Shown here in pieces: positions 1 through 7,377 of a stretch of DNA of 8,002 bases. A program made the translations under genes and the position numbers. This DNA is from Saprospiraceae bacterium. Its GTDB lineage: Bacteria; Bacteroidota; Bacteroidia; Chitinophagales; Saprospiraceae. Position 1 is the stretch's first letter; each line of letters starts with the position of its first letter. Under the pieces are notes generated by a model that did no database searches, had not been told where the DNA came from, and saw only the letters and a list, made by a program, of their open reading frames with translations. Location of the stretch: positions 1-8,002 of the forward strand of contig JALZVB010000400.1 of NCBI GenBank assembly GCA_023300835.1. Direction: 5' to 3'.

Positions 1-86
1 AAAATTAGGTTAATGCTTGTTGATATGTATGTATAGTATTTTACACTTTTTTATATTGAAATAATTAAATATATGGGATGGCTAAT
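1..86. other. Non-coding left edge of the window
   Basis: This AT-rich stretch lies beyond the terminator of the minus-strand operon. I see no open reading frame of useful length, no tRNA-like structure and no recognisable promoter. It is probably the spacer to whatever gene lies to the left of the window. Confidence 0.5.
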
Positions 87-123
87 AAAAAAAGGGGCTG
101 TATTAGCAATGTAATACAACCCC
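87..123 (-). terminator. Rho-independent terminator of the receptor-hydrolase operon
   Basis: Read on the minus strand, positions 123-112 (GGGGTTGTATTA) pair with 105-94 (TAATACAGCCCC) across a 6-nt loop at 111-106. This gives a 12-bp stem with a single G-U wobble. Seven consecutive U residues follow (positions 93-87), then AUU. A GC-rich stem base plus a U tract is the classic intrinsic terminator. It sits 29 bp past the stop codon of the hydrolase gene. On the plus strand the stem is not followed by a T tract and has one C-A mismatch, so it should act on minus-strand transcription only. Confidence 0.93.
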
Positions 124-152
124 TAGGTTAACTTTTATCAATAGTGTATTTA

Positions 153-1793
153 CTATTTGAACATTACTTTTTTAGTAACAAGACCTTTAGTAAGTCTTAC
201 TTGTAGAATGTACATACCACTTTCCATTCCAGTTCTGTCAAATGAAAATGAATTGTCATTGATGTTCTTTACAGAAACAGCAACACGACCATTCATATCT
301 ATAAGAGAAATGTCAATTATTTCTTCATCACCAGACTTGATGTATAGGTTGTTAGATGCAGGGTTAGGTGAAATTTCAACTATAGTATTCGGTAAGAATT
401 CCTCTGTCGCAACATCTCTGTACGAGTCAGCACATGGTAAATCCAATGCAAGACAAGCTCTAGGCGCAAAGTATCCAACAATAGAATCCTGGTAAGACTT
501 AGCTTTAGTAAGTGACATATCAGGATTAGTTCTTAATTGGATTAAGTGCCAGTTACAGAATTCGATTGGAATTCCTTCACATACATCACCAGCATCTGCT
601 ATAGTAGCTTGACCAAACGGTGCAGTTGAAAACGTAGTTTCATCCCAGAATTCCCATGGAGAAGCTTCTACAGGAACCGCATTATCTATACTATCATTAG
701 TGACATCCCAATCTTGTCTTACGAATGGGAAAAGGCCTTCATTACCATCGTTATTAGCATTGGCAGCAGTTGTGTAATCATCATCGATTCTAGCACCATC
801 AATAAATACATCATTAACACCGATATCATTAGCTTTCTCAGAAGCATTGTATGAACCATCAACAGCTACAACGAGATCTCCTGTTGTAGGAACAATTACA
901 ATTCCGTCCTGGTAAGGCGCAAATGGATCAGTAGGAACATGAAATGAGATCATCGGTGGATCAGTTTCATCTAACCAAGTAAGATCACCTAAGGCTCCTC
1001 CCATGTTTACACATAATTGGAATTCACTAGATAGTCCTGGTTCTGTATGGTTAGGAAAACATAATGTATCTCCATTAGCAGGATTTATCCCTACTTTTAA
1101 TGCAAATGGATCTCCATGTATAGGCTCAATAACAAATGGATCTGGTGTACCATCACCATTGATATCTGCTCCTATAAATTTAGGTAGTACTACATCAAAA
1201 TACTCATCTAATGTCGCAGCACCATAAGCTACATACCCACCAGTACCTACTCCCCATACTGTAATCTTTTCTCCAGAAATACCATAAGGGTTGCCTCCTG
1301 CTACAGTTTTTCTTAAGAATCTTGCAAGTGTATTAACATCTTGTACACCTCTATAAGCCGCATTAATAAGTGTATTAGTTCTTACTTCTTGAGAAGTAGA
1401 AATAGGATTCCAACCTGCTCTATAATCAGCAACAGCTACAACATATCCCATTCTTGCCAATCTGTTACCTAAATCATTAAGGTAAGGATCATCGATTGTA
1501 CCATGTATGTTACCGTTAAGGAATGCAGGAAGAAAGTTTCCAGTATGTAATAGAACGATAACTGGTCTATCTTCTAATGAGTCACCTGCAGGTGTAATAA
1601 GGTTCATGTTTAATGGTCTTATTGTAGGATCAGCTCCTAGTAATGCAGGAAGCACTGTAGTGTTTCCACCGTAGATAATACCTTGTTCAGTGTCTACGCC
1701 AGAAAAAACTTCATCTACATATCTTTCTTGTGCATAAGATTGCAATGCTAGCAAGCAAAACATGAAGGAAAAAAAAGTGTAAATTACTTTCAT
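153..1793 (-). CDS. Secreted alpha/beta-hydrolase-fold protein (esterase-like) with T9SS type A sorting domain
   Basis: This 546-residue extracellular protein has a signal peptide (residues 1-21, likely cleaved at SYA|QE), a carboxylesterase-like alpha/beta-hydrolase core (about 55-450) and a C-terminal type IX secretion tail (about 470-546, beginning EISPNPAS and ending in KKVMFK). The core shows the strand-loop RPVIVLLHTGNF (76-87, oxyanion-hole position), GYVVAVADYRAGW (116-128), the nucleophile elbow WGVGTGGYVAY (180-190) and an acid-residue region FHVPTDPFAPY (284-294, probable Asp289). His416 is one candidate for the catalytic histidine. The usual GxSxG serine is Gly183, with Thr184 next to it, so catalysis is in doubt. 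Other features are a Ca2+-loop-like DxNxDGxxD at 210-218 and six cysteines in the mature protein (245, 261, 405, 413, 447, 454), possibly three disulfides. The ATG follows the receptor stop by 16 bp with no Shine-Dalgarno sequence, so the gene is very likely translated from the receptor mRNA. The fold and secretion route are well supported; the substrate is unknown. Confidence 0.88.
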   Translation of the reverse strand: MKVIYTFFSFMFCLLALQSYAQERYVDEVFSGVDTEQGIIYGGNTTVLPALLGADPTIRPLNMNLITPAGDSLEDRPVIVLLHTGNFLPAFLNGNIHGTIDDPYLNDLGNRLARMGYVVAVADYRAGWNPISTSQEVRTNTLINAAYRGVQDVNTLARFLRKTVAGGNPYGISGEKITVWGVGTGGYVAYGAATLDEYFDVVLPKFIGADINGDGTPDPFVIEPIHGDPFALKVGINPANGDTLCFPNHTEPGLSSEFQLCVNMGGALGDLTWLDETDPPMISFHVPTDPFAPYQDGIVIVPTTGDLVVAVDGSYNASEKANDIGVNDVFIDGARIDDDYTTAANANNDGNEGLFPFVRQDWDVTNDSIDNAVPVEASPWEFWDETTFSTAPFGQATIADAGDVCEGIPIEFCNWHLIQLRTNPDMSLTKAKSYQDSIVGYFAPRACLALDLPCADSYRDVATEEFLPNTIVEISPNPASNNLYIKSGDEEIIDISLIDMNGRVAVSVKNINDNSFSFDRTGMESGMYILQVRLTKGLVTKKVMFK

Positions 1794-1809
1794 AGTTAAG
1801 TTTATTTAA

Positions 1810-4638
1810 TTATTTCTTTTGAAAATTATAAAGAAGACTTACGTAAGCCAGTCGTCCGACAAGTGGACCACCGTAAGTCTGGTATACCTCGTTGTTGAGT
1901 AGATTAGAAGCACCTAATTTTAAAGTGGTATTGTATTCTTTAAAATTATAATTTATTTGTCCATCCAATAATCCGTAATCATCTATAACTCCCGTAAACT
2001 GAGGAGATCCCTCAAATAAAAATCCCTGTACCCATTTAAAGTTAAAGTTGAAACCAAAGTTATTACCAAGTAATGGTAGATTCCGTCCAGAAAATCCAAG
2101 ATTATATTTATGCTCAGGTGTATTAAATGCAGGAATAATTGGATCATCAATGGAAGTATTTAATTTGTTCCATGAGTAGTTGACATTTGCCTTGTAGTAA
2201 GAACCTACGAAGTAGTTCAGCCCAATGCTTAAACCTTGTGATGTCACCCTGTTAAGTGAATTGGCTGAATACCTAAACGCTTTGAGACCAGTAGGGAACC
2301 CATTGTCCAGACTAACATCCAAGCCTATGTTGAAACCTATAAAATCATTATAAATACTGTAGTAATATCCGGCATCGACATATAGTTTTTCAAATAATGT
2401 AGTCCTATAACCTACCTCTATTGTCTTAACTTTCTCAGGTCTAATAGCATCTATACTGAAGAACTCTAGAGGTACTGTTTCCGCGTCGAATAATGTATTC
2501 CTAAACTCTTGAAAAGATTCTAATGTTACAAGACTATCTACGCCGTTAAGATTACCTCTTAATGTTGCTGGGCCTACATCAAAATCAAGATACTGATCTG
2601 AAAGGGTAGGGTTACGTATAGCGGATGAAAATGATACCCTCAAGAAATTATTCTCTCCAGGCGTCATAACAATCGATGCCGCTGGCGAAAATAGATAATC
2701 AAAATTCTGATTCTTATCCATTCTCAGTGTTCCAGAAAGTGTAAAGTCTTCTGCAAGTTTTATCTCTCCACCACCATAGATTCCAAACTCAAAATTAGTT
2801 ATGTCAACGCCTGTAGAATCAATAAATATTGTGCCCTCAGACTCTGGTGTATATAGTCTAGCATTGGCACCTACTTTAAGATAATTGAGTGCCTCTGGTT
2901 CAAACGTATATTCACCATGCATATGATATAATGCTGATCTATCTATAATTCTTGTACCGCTTACCCCTAGACCATCAACGATCTGACCAGAAGGAGTACT
3001 TATTATTTTCTGGAATGCATCATTGAATTCATCTGTACCAGGGACCAGAAAATTTTGTGTAAAATTCTCAGTTGCTGGGTTAGTGACATTAGCAATTGCT
3101 TCTGACTCTGCATGCCATGCAAACAGTGAATCTTGAAATTCTACTAACCAGTTTTGTTGTGCTATACTATCAAAAGAAATGGCTACACCACCCATGCCAT
3201 CAGTTCCTATTTCCAATTGTGGATATCCATTTTCATCCATTCTAGGAATGATACTTTCTGTCCAGTGATTAATGTAAGCACTATTCCAATCGTCATTACC
3301 TTTGGATACACGTTGTAACTCAAGTGCAGTAAAGTAAGGATCATAGGTGTCACCGGCTCTATCAATTGTCCTATAGGCTCTCAAAAAATATTTATCCTTT
3401 TTTCTTAGTTCAATTCTGTTTTGAAAAAATGAGATGTCCTTAAGCGCAAATCTATTTTCACCTTGATATATTGTTGTTCCATTACTGAAACTGGATGATA
3501 AAATCAACTCAGCAGAATCATATGTTTTTTCTGGCTGTAGCCTAAAGTGAATGGCTGCATTAGTCTTAAGATTTTGGGTTTCGTACTCAAGTAAATCTCT
3601 TTCTTTATAACCTGTTCTATGATAACTTTCTATGGCTTTTGTGTTTTGATTCCAGGGGCTCGCTCCCGTTTGATCAAAGAGACTATTGTACTCGTCGCCG
3701 TATATATTGACGGCATCAAATCTCCCTGGATTACTCGCATCGGTATCTGTATCAAATACGGGTTCGAAGTTTTCCGCTTCCCAATCGTCTGCGTCTAGTA
3801 TAGATAAGTTGAGCTTGTAAGCTAACCAATCATGTCCGTCCTTATTAGATAGGGCATCAGCATAACGGATTTCTGCATTTTTCATGCTTCTTTCTCCAAC
3901 TTTGACAAATGCGGATAAACCTTTCTGGAAGAATGGATTTTTAGTTTCCATGCTTATTACACCGTTAAACGCATTTGGACCATAAAATGCTGAACTGGCA
4001 CCTACTATTATGTCTACTTTGAGTACATCTAGTTCTGATGAACCTAAGAAATTACCGAGTGAAAAATTCAAACCTGGCGCTTGGTTATCGACTCCATCTA
4101 TTATCTGCAGTGATCTGACAGGACTTGTAGAATTGAAACCTCTTGTATTTATTATTTGGAACCCTAGACTGGCTGTTGTCATATCTACACCTTTCAGATT
4201 ACCTAAACCTTCATAAAAGTTAGATGCAGGCGTTTCTTTAATAGAAAGAACATCAACGGATTCTATCGTGAGTGGGCTTTTCTTGGTTTCTTCTGATATT
4301 CTTGTTCCGGTTACGACTATTTCTTCCATAACCGTGGATGCCTCTTCCATCTGGATTTTAAGCTTTTTTCCATCAGAAACAACAATCAATACTTCATCAT
4401 ATCCAATATATGAGCACATTATATTAACTGGATAACTAGCAGCTGTCTCAAATTCAAAAGATCCATCCCAATCCGTTATAGTTCCTTGGGTCGTTCCTTC
4501 AACTATGACATTTCCTCCTATTATGGGATCATTAGTAACCGCATCTATGATTACCCCTTTTATAACGTTCTGTGAATGAAGAGATTCAACTGAAAATAAG
4601 ACACAGAAAAATAGAGTAGCAATTATTAGTTTTCGCAT
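1810..4638 (-). CDS. TonB-dependent outer-membrane receptor with carboxypeptidase-regulatory-like N-terminal domain
   Basis: This 942-residue outer-membrane beta-barrel transporter is powered by TonB-ExbBD. It has a signal peptide (1-22, likely cleaved LHS|QN; no lipobox), then a CarboxypepD_reg-like beta-sandwich (about 24-98; GVIIDAVTNDPIIGGNVIVEG type start, DWDGSFEF, SYIGYDE), and a probable TonB-box segment EEIVVTGTR (105-113). The plug domain (about 118-235) includes INTRGFNS, LQIIDGVDNQ and YGPNAFNGVISM (219-230). The rest is the barrel, ending in the strand AYVSLLYNFQKK. The length is normal for Bacteroidota receptors, and no frameshift or truncation is seen. It heads a minus-strand operon with the secreted hydrolase-like gene 16 bp downstream. 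No SusD-like partner lies beside it, and the plug reads unlike classic SusC/RagA, so it is better described as a general TonB receptor than as a glycan importer. The ligand is unknown: it could be the product or ligand of the neighbouring secreted protein, or a siderophore- or peptide-type compound. Confidence 0.93.
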   Translation of the reverse strand: MRKLIIATLFFCVLFSVESLHSQNVIKGVIIDAVTNDPIIGGNVIVEGTTQGTITDWDGSFEFETAASYPVNIMCSYIGYDEVLIVVSDGKKLKIQMEEASTVMEEIVVTGTRISEETKKSPLTIESVDVLSIKETPASNFYEGLGNLKGVDMTTASLGFQIINTRGFNSTSPVRSLQIIDGVDNQAPGLNFSLGNFLGSSELDVLKVDIIVGASSAFYGPNAFNGVISMETKNPFFQKGLSAFVKVGERSMKNAEIRYADALSNKDGHDWLAYKLNLSILDADDWEAENFEPVFDTDTDASNPGRFDAVNIYGDEYNSLFDQTGASPWNQNTKAIESYHRTGYKERDLLEYETQNLKTNAAIHFRLQPEKTYDSAELILSSSFSNGTTIYQGENRFALKDISFFQNRIELRKKDKYFLRAYRTIDRAGDTYDPYFTALELQRVSKGNDDWNSAYINHWTESIIPRMDENGYPQLEIGTDGMGGVAISFDSIAQQNWLVEFQDSLFAWHAESEAIANVTNPATENFTQNFLVPGTDEFNDAFQKIISTPSGQIVDGLGVSGTRIIDRSALYHMHGEYTFEPEALNYLKVGANARLYTPESEGTIFIDSTGVDITNFEFGIYGGGEIKLAEDFTLSGTLRMDKNQNFDYLFSPAASIVMTPGENNFLRVSFSSAIRNPTLSDQYLDFDVGPATLRGNLNGVDSLVTLESFQEFRNTLFDAETVPLEFFSIDAIRPEKVKTIEVGYRTTLFEKLYVDAGYYYSIYNDFIGFNIGLDVSLDNGFPTGLKAFRYSANSLNRVTSQGLSIGLNYFVGSYYKANVNYSWNKLNTSIDDPIIPAFNTPEHKYNLGFSGRNLPLLGNNFGFNFNFKWVQGFLFEGSPQFTGVIDDYGLLDGQINYNFKEYNTTLKLGASNLLNNEVYQTYGGPLVGRLAYVSLLYNFQKK

Positions 4639-4706
4639 ATCATGTGTTAAGGTTTGGTCTAAATTCGTTCTAAGTCTAGTCCTAAATTACCAATTTGAGA
4701 CAATAT

Positions 4707-4724
4707 AATGAACATATATTCATT
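4707..4724. promoter_or_regulatory. Operator-like 18-bp palindrome
   Basis: AATGAA-CATATA-TTCATT is a dyad in which eight of nine base pairs match; only C4713/A4718 breaks it. It lies 68 bp upstream of the receptor start codon, a sensible place for a dimeric regulator controlling the receptor operon, the permease or both. The composition is AT-rich, so chance is a real possibility. No regulator gene lies in the window to pair with it. Confidence 0.3.
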
Positions 4725-4861
4725 TGTTTAACTTAGAGTATAGTTTATATATATTCTTGTAAAATGGGAACCTTTGATAAGTTATATGTTGTAATTCTAT
4801 TTAATATGTTGTTTATTTATTATCAAGTTCTTAACCTGGTTCTAGGATGATAGAAATCACT

Positions 4862-4888
4862 AAGAATTAATGTCTAAACGTAATTCTT
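4862..4888 (+). repeat. Perfect 8-bp inverted repeat just upstream of the permease start
   Basis: AAGAATTA (4862-4869) is repeated as its exact reverse complement TAATTCTT (4881-4888) around an 11-nt spacer. The right arm ends 16 nt before the TTG start codon. It could be an operator, or an mRNA hairpin near the ribosome-loading site. A T-rich run follows at 4900-4906, but the 11-nt gap between stem and T tract makes an intrinsic terminator less likely. Confidence 0.4.
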
Positions 4889-4904
4889 CATAAAAACACT
4901 TTTT

Positions 4905-6173
4905 TTGAACCTTCCTCTGGATATTGCCAAGAAAATTGCTCGTAGCTCTACCATTGGTAATTCAAGATCGCTTATCAAAATTGCCATTGCAACCATTGCC
5001 TTGAGCATAGCCACTATGTTGTTGAGCTCGACAATTATAGAAGGTTTTAAGAATCAAATATCTAAGAAGATATTTGGTTTCTGGGGACATATTCATATTA
5101 CTGATACGAGAATTACGAGAAACCATGAGTTAAGACCTATTGTTGCTGAGAAACAACTCATAGAAGAGATTCGGAAAATAAAAGGACTTGATTATAGAAA
5201 TATATATGATGAGCCAGTTAAGACAGAAGGTGGGGTAAGCAATATATCGCCTTATATAACTATGCCTGGTATTCTCAATAGGAAGAAGGCCCTAGAAGGT
5301 ATTCTTCTGAAAGGGGTAGATTCCACTTACATCGCCACACAGTTTTCCAGCTATATACTAGAAGGCGATCTTCCTGATTTACGCAATGCTAAAAATTCAC
5401 GTGGAATATTAATCTCTAATCAAACCGCACTGAGACTTGAGCTTAAGCTAAATGACAAGGTAAATATTCACTTTGTAAATGCGGATAGAGTTAAGAAGCC
5501 GTTTCATGTATGTGGCATCTATAAGACAGGCCTAGAGGAATACGATAGGAAGTTTGCGATAATTGATATGCGTATGATCCAAGAGGTTCTAGGGTGGGAG
5601 GCTGATCAGATAGGAGGGTTAGAGATATTTGTTGATAACGTCGAGGAATCAGAAGCCATTGCCAATCATATTTATAATGAATTGTTACCATCCCACATGT
5701 ATGCCGAAACAATACAAGAAAAGCAAAAGAGTATCTTCGAGTGGCTCAAACTCCAAAATATAAATGAAATTGTTATTCTATTACTCATGGTTGTCGTTGC
5801 ACTTATTAATATGGCTACAGTTGTACTGATACTCATTCTTGAGCGGTCAAAGATGGTAGGTATTCTTAAATCACTAGGTCAACAAGATTGGGATATTAGA
5901 AAAATATTTATATATAGTGCACTGTATATCATAATGATAGCACTTATTGTTGGTAATATCATTGGGCTAGGTATTGCTTTCTTACAACAGAAATTTGGGT
6001 TCTTGAAACTGAACGAAGACAACTATTATTTATCACAAGTACCTATAGATTTTGATCTTGGTTCGTTCTTACTCATTAATATAGGAACCATTCTCGTTAC
6101 GCTTGTAGTAATGATTTTGCCGACTTACCTTATTACACGGCTTGATCCCGTTAAGATTCTTAGGTTTGATTAA
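4905..6173 (+). CDS. FtsX/MacB/LolC-E-type ABC transporter permease
   Basis: This 422-residue inner-membrane protein has the four-helix layout of the lipoprotein-releasing and MacB permease superfamily. TM1 is at about 22-44, followed by a large periplasmic domain (about 45-285), TM2 about 287-311, TM3 about 333-359, TM4 about 387-410 and a short cytosolic tail LDPVKILRFD. Between TM2 and TM3 the cytosolic segment ERSKMVGILKSLGQQDWDIRKIF (313-335) is the family's coupling-helix region, which contacts the ATPase. In Bacteroidota, proteins of this type (often starting MNLPL-IAK) are annotated as LolC/LolE-like and probably extract outer-membrane lipoproteins. The start is TTG: the frame is closed by TAA at 4881-4883, no ATG/GTG lies between, and the first internal Met (38) would cut TM1. 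No Shine-Dalgarno sequence is visible. No LolD-like ATPase is in the window, so it must be encoded elsewhere. CorA follows 48 bp downstream. Confidence 0.9.
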   Translation: MNLPLDIAKKIARSSTIGNSRSLIKIAIATIALSIATMLLSSTIIEGFKNQISKKIFGFWGHIHITDTRITRNHELRPIVAEKQLIEEIRKIKGLDYRNIYDEPVKTEGGVSNISPYITMPGILNRKKALEGILLKGVDSTYIATQFSSYILEGDLPDLRNAKNSRGILISNQTALRLELKLNDKVNIHFVNADRVKKPFHVCGIYKTGLEEYDRKFAIIDMRMIQEVLGWEADQIGGLEIFVDNVEESEAIANHIYNELLPSHMYAETIQEKQKSIFEWLKLQNINEIVILLLMVVVALINMATVVLILILERSKMVGILKSLGQQDWDIRKIFIYSALYIIMIALIVGNIIGLGIAFLQQKFGFLKLNEDNYYLSQVPIDFDLGSFLLINIGTILVTLVVMILPTYLITRLDPVKILRFD

Positions 6174-6212
6174 CTTGTGAGATACAATAATTTTTAAGGT
6201 GTATTAAGAATT

Positions 6213-6216
6213 GGAG
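6213..6216 (+). promoter_or_regulatory. Shine-Dalgarno sequence of the CorA-family gene
   Basis: GGAG lies 5 nt before the ATG at 6222 (TTGGAGATAAG-ATG). It is the only clear Shine-Dalgarno match ahead of any gene in the window, and it supports this start codon. The other genes start behind A/T-rich leaders, as is usual in Bacteroidota. Confidence 0.65.
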
Positions 6217-6221
6217 ATAAG

Positions 6222-7175
6222 ATGGTGAGATATTTCATATTTAAAGAAAAAGAAGTAACGGAAGTTGATACACTTACTGAAGCGAAATGGGTACACATGA
6301 CACCACCATTTGAGAATGGAGAACATGTGCAATGGGCGGAAGAATTTAATATTCCCATTGATTTTATCACAGATTCATTAGATGTTGATGAACGATCTAG
6401 ATATGAGATAGAAGAAGACTCTAAATTAATATTACTGAACACCGCAATTCTTAACAAATCCGATAAAGACAATCAAGCCATCTTTGTAACAAGTCCTATA
6501 GGTATTATTCTGCAAGCGGATAGGATTATAACTGTAAGTCAAGAAGATTGCCCGATTATTACCAAGCTGGTCAATAACCTTGTCAAAAATTTCAGGCCCT
6601 CAGACAGTTCATTGTTTGTCTTGCACATTTTTGAACAGAACGTAATCTGGTTCCTAGATTGTCTTAAGAAGCTAAATCTCAAAAGAAACCTTATAGAGCA
6701 AGAATTATACAATTCGAGTCGTAATGAAGAACTGCGTCAATTGCTGAGAATAGAAAAAAGTCTCGTATATTTTGTCAACTCGTTGAGTACCAATGAGTTA
6801 TTGCTCATGAAGATGAAAAGAACAGATTTTCTTAAGGTAAGAGGCAAAGATCCACATGAAGATTTATTTGAAGATATTATCATCGATAATGGGCAGGCCT
6901 TAGAAATGTCAAATATTTATACTAACATCCTCAGTGGGACGATGGAGGCTTATGCGTCGATTGTTAGTAATAACCTTAACACTTTTATACAGCGTCTCAC
7001 GATTATTACAATTATACTCATGGTTCCTACGCTAGTAGCGAGCTTTTACGGCATGAACCTTAAGCATTTGCCTTATCAGGATAGTCCTTATACTTTTTAT
7101 GTCTTGATTGCAATTTCTGTCATCCTTGGTGTTTTTCTAATACTTTTTGTTGATAAAAAAAGTGTTAAAAAATAG
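6222..7175 (+). CDS. corA: CorA-family magnesium/cobalt transporter
   Basis: This 317-residue inner-membrane channel for divalent metals (mainly Mg2+, often Co2+) works as a pentamer. The large N-terminal cytosolic domain (about 1-200) leads into the long charged stalk helix (about 205-255). TM1 (about 256-276) runs directly into the signature YGMN (276-279), and TM2 (about 291-310) is followed by a lysine-rich cytosolic end (DKKSVKK). The GMN selectivity motif is intact; the usual acidic loop after it (MPEL-like) reads LKHLPYQDSP here, a common type of variation. Length and order match the family. The gene lies 48 bp after the permease on the same strand and may share its transcript, though no functional link is evident. 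A U-tract-ended AT-rich hairpin follows at 7205-7238. Confidence 0.93.
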   Translation: MVRYFIFKEKEVTEVDTLTEAKWVHMTPPFENGEHVQWAEEFNIPIDFITDSLDVDERSRYEIEEDSKLILLNTAILNKSDKDNQAIFVTSPIGIILQADRIITVSQEDCPIITKLVNNLVKNFRPSDSSLFVLHIFEQNVIWFLDCLKKLNLKRNLIEQELYNSSRNEELRQLLRIEKSLVYFVNSLSTNELLLMKMKRTDFLKVRGKDPHEDLFEDIIIDNGQALEMSNIYTNILSGTMEAYASIVSNNLNTFIQRLTIITIILMVPTLVASFYGMNLKHLPYQDSPYTFYVLIAISVILGVFLILFVDKKSVKK

Positions 7176-7204
7176 CCCTCATTTCCCCTTTTTTACTGTT
7201 TAAC

Positions 7205-7238
7205 TCATATTTAGTTAAATTTTAATATGAATTTTTTT
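7205..7238 (+). terminator. Candidate AT-rich intrinsic terminator after corA
   Basis: TCATATT (7205-7211) pairs with AATATGA (7224-7230) around a 12-nt loop, and one A then seven T residues (7232-7238) follow. Placement 29 nt after the corA stop and the T tract fit a terminator. The stem is almost all A-U, and an alternative small hairpin (ATTTA-GT-TAAAT, 7209-7220) competes, so its efficiency is uncertain. Confidence 0.42.
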
Positions 7239-7377
7239 AGTTACTAACAGCTGTTGAAAACTCGACTATCATATTAAAGTTTATACTTATTTAATTTGCA
7301 GAACGATTCAGACGAATATAAAGCTGGTTTATAGCTGCGTTTACTTCTTAATCTAACCGACCCATGTTAACGTTTGA

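Larger units (their letters stand above)
4639..4904. promoter_or_regulatory. Divergent intergenic region between receptor operon and ABC permease
   Basis: This 266-bp AT-rich region must carry the promoter of the minus-strand receptor operon, and probably that of the plus-strand permease. I could not find a clean Bacteroidota-type -7 element (TAnnTTTG) on either strand. The nearest plus-strand match is TATTCTTG at 4752-4759, with TTTG at 4723-4726. The 25-nt spacing between them is too long, so I do not call it. Two inverted repeats lie here and are listed separately. No small gene is supported. Confidence 0.5.

Noticed and set aside
157..495. Plus-strand open frame of 112 codons inside the hydrolase gene
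   Set aside because: It lies wholly antisense to the conserved T9SS tail and end of the hydrolase gene. It has no family resemblance and no ribosome-binding signal, so it is a shadow frame.
1003..1227. Plus-strand open frame of 74 codons inside the hydrolase gene
   Set aside because: It is antisense to the hydrolase core, has low-complexity composition and no recognisable domain.
4010..4216. Plus-strand open frame of 68 codons inside the receptor gene
   Set aside because: It is antisense to the plug domain of the receptor, a well-conserved coding region. Nothing supports a second gene.
1810..4638. Receptor as a SusC in a polysaccharide utilisation locus
   Set aside because: No SusD-like gene or carbohydrate-active enzyme is next to it, and the neighbouring secreted protein is hydrolase-fold and esterase-like, not a glycoside hydrolase.
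4723..4759. Possible Bacteroidota promoter (TTTG at 4723-4726 and TATTCTTG at 4752-4759) for the permease
   Set aside because: The -7 element deviates from TAnnTTTG and the 25-nt spacing exceeds the usual range, so it is not better than chance in AT-rich DNA.
5491..5712. Minus-strand open frame of 73 codons inside the permease
   Set aside because: It is the complement of the permease periplasmic domain and has no independent coding evidence.
6194..6472. Minus-strand open frame of 92 codons over the start of corA
   Set aside because: It overlaps the N-terminus of the well-supported CorA-family gene. The serine-rich low-complexity translation is typical of an antisense shadow.
7291..7298. TTAATTTG as the -7 element of an nrdB promoter
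   Set aside because: One key base (A at position 2) is wrong, and no TTG lies at a suitable distance upstream.
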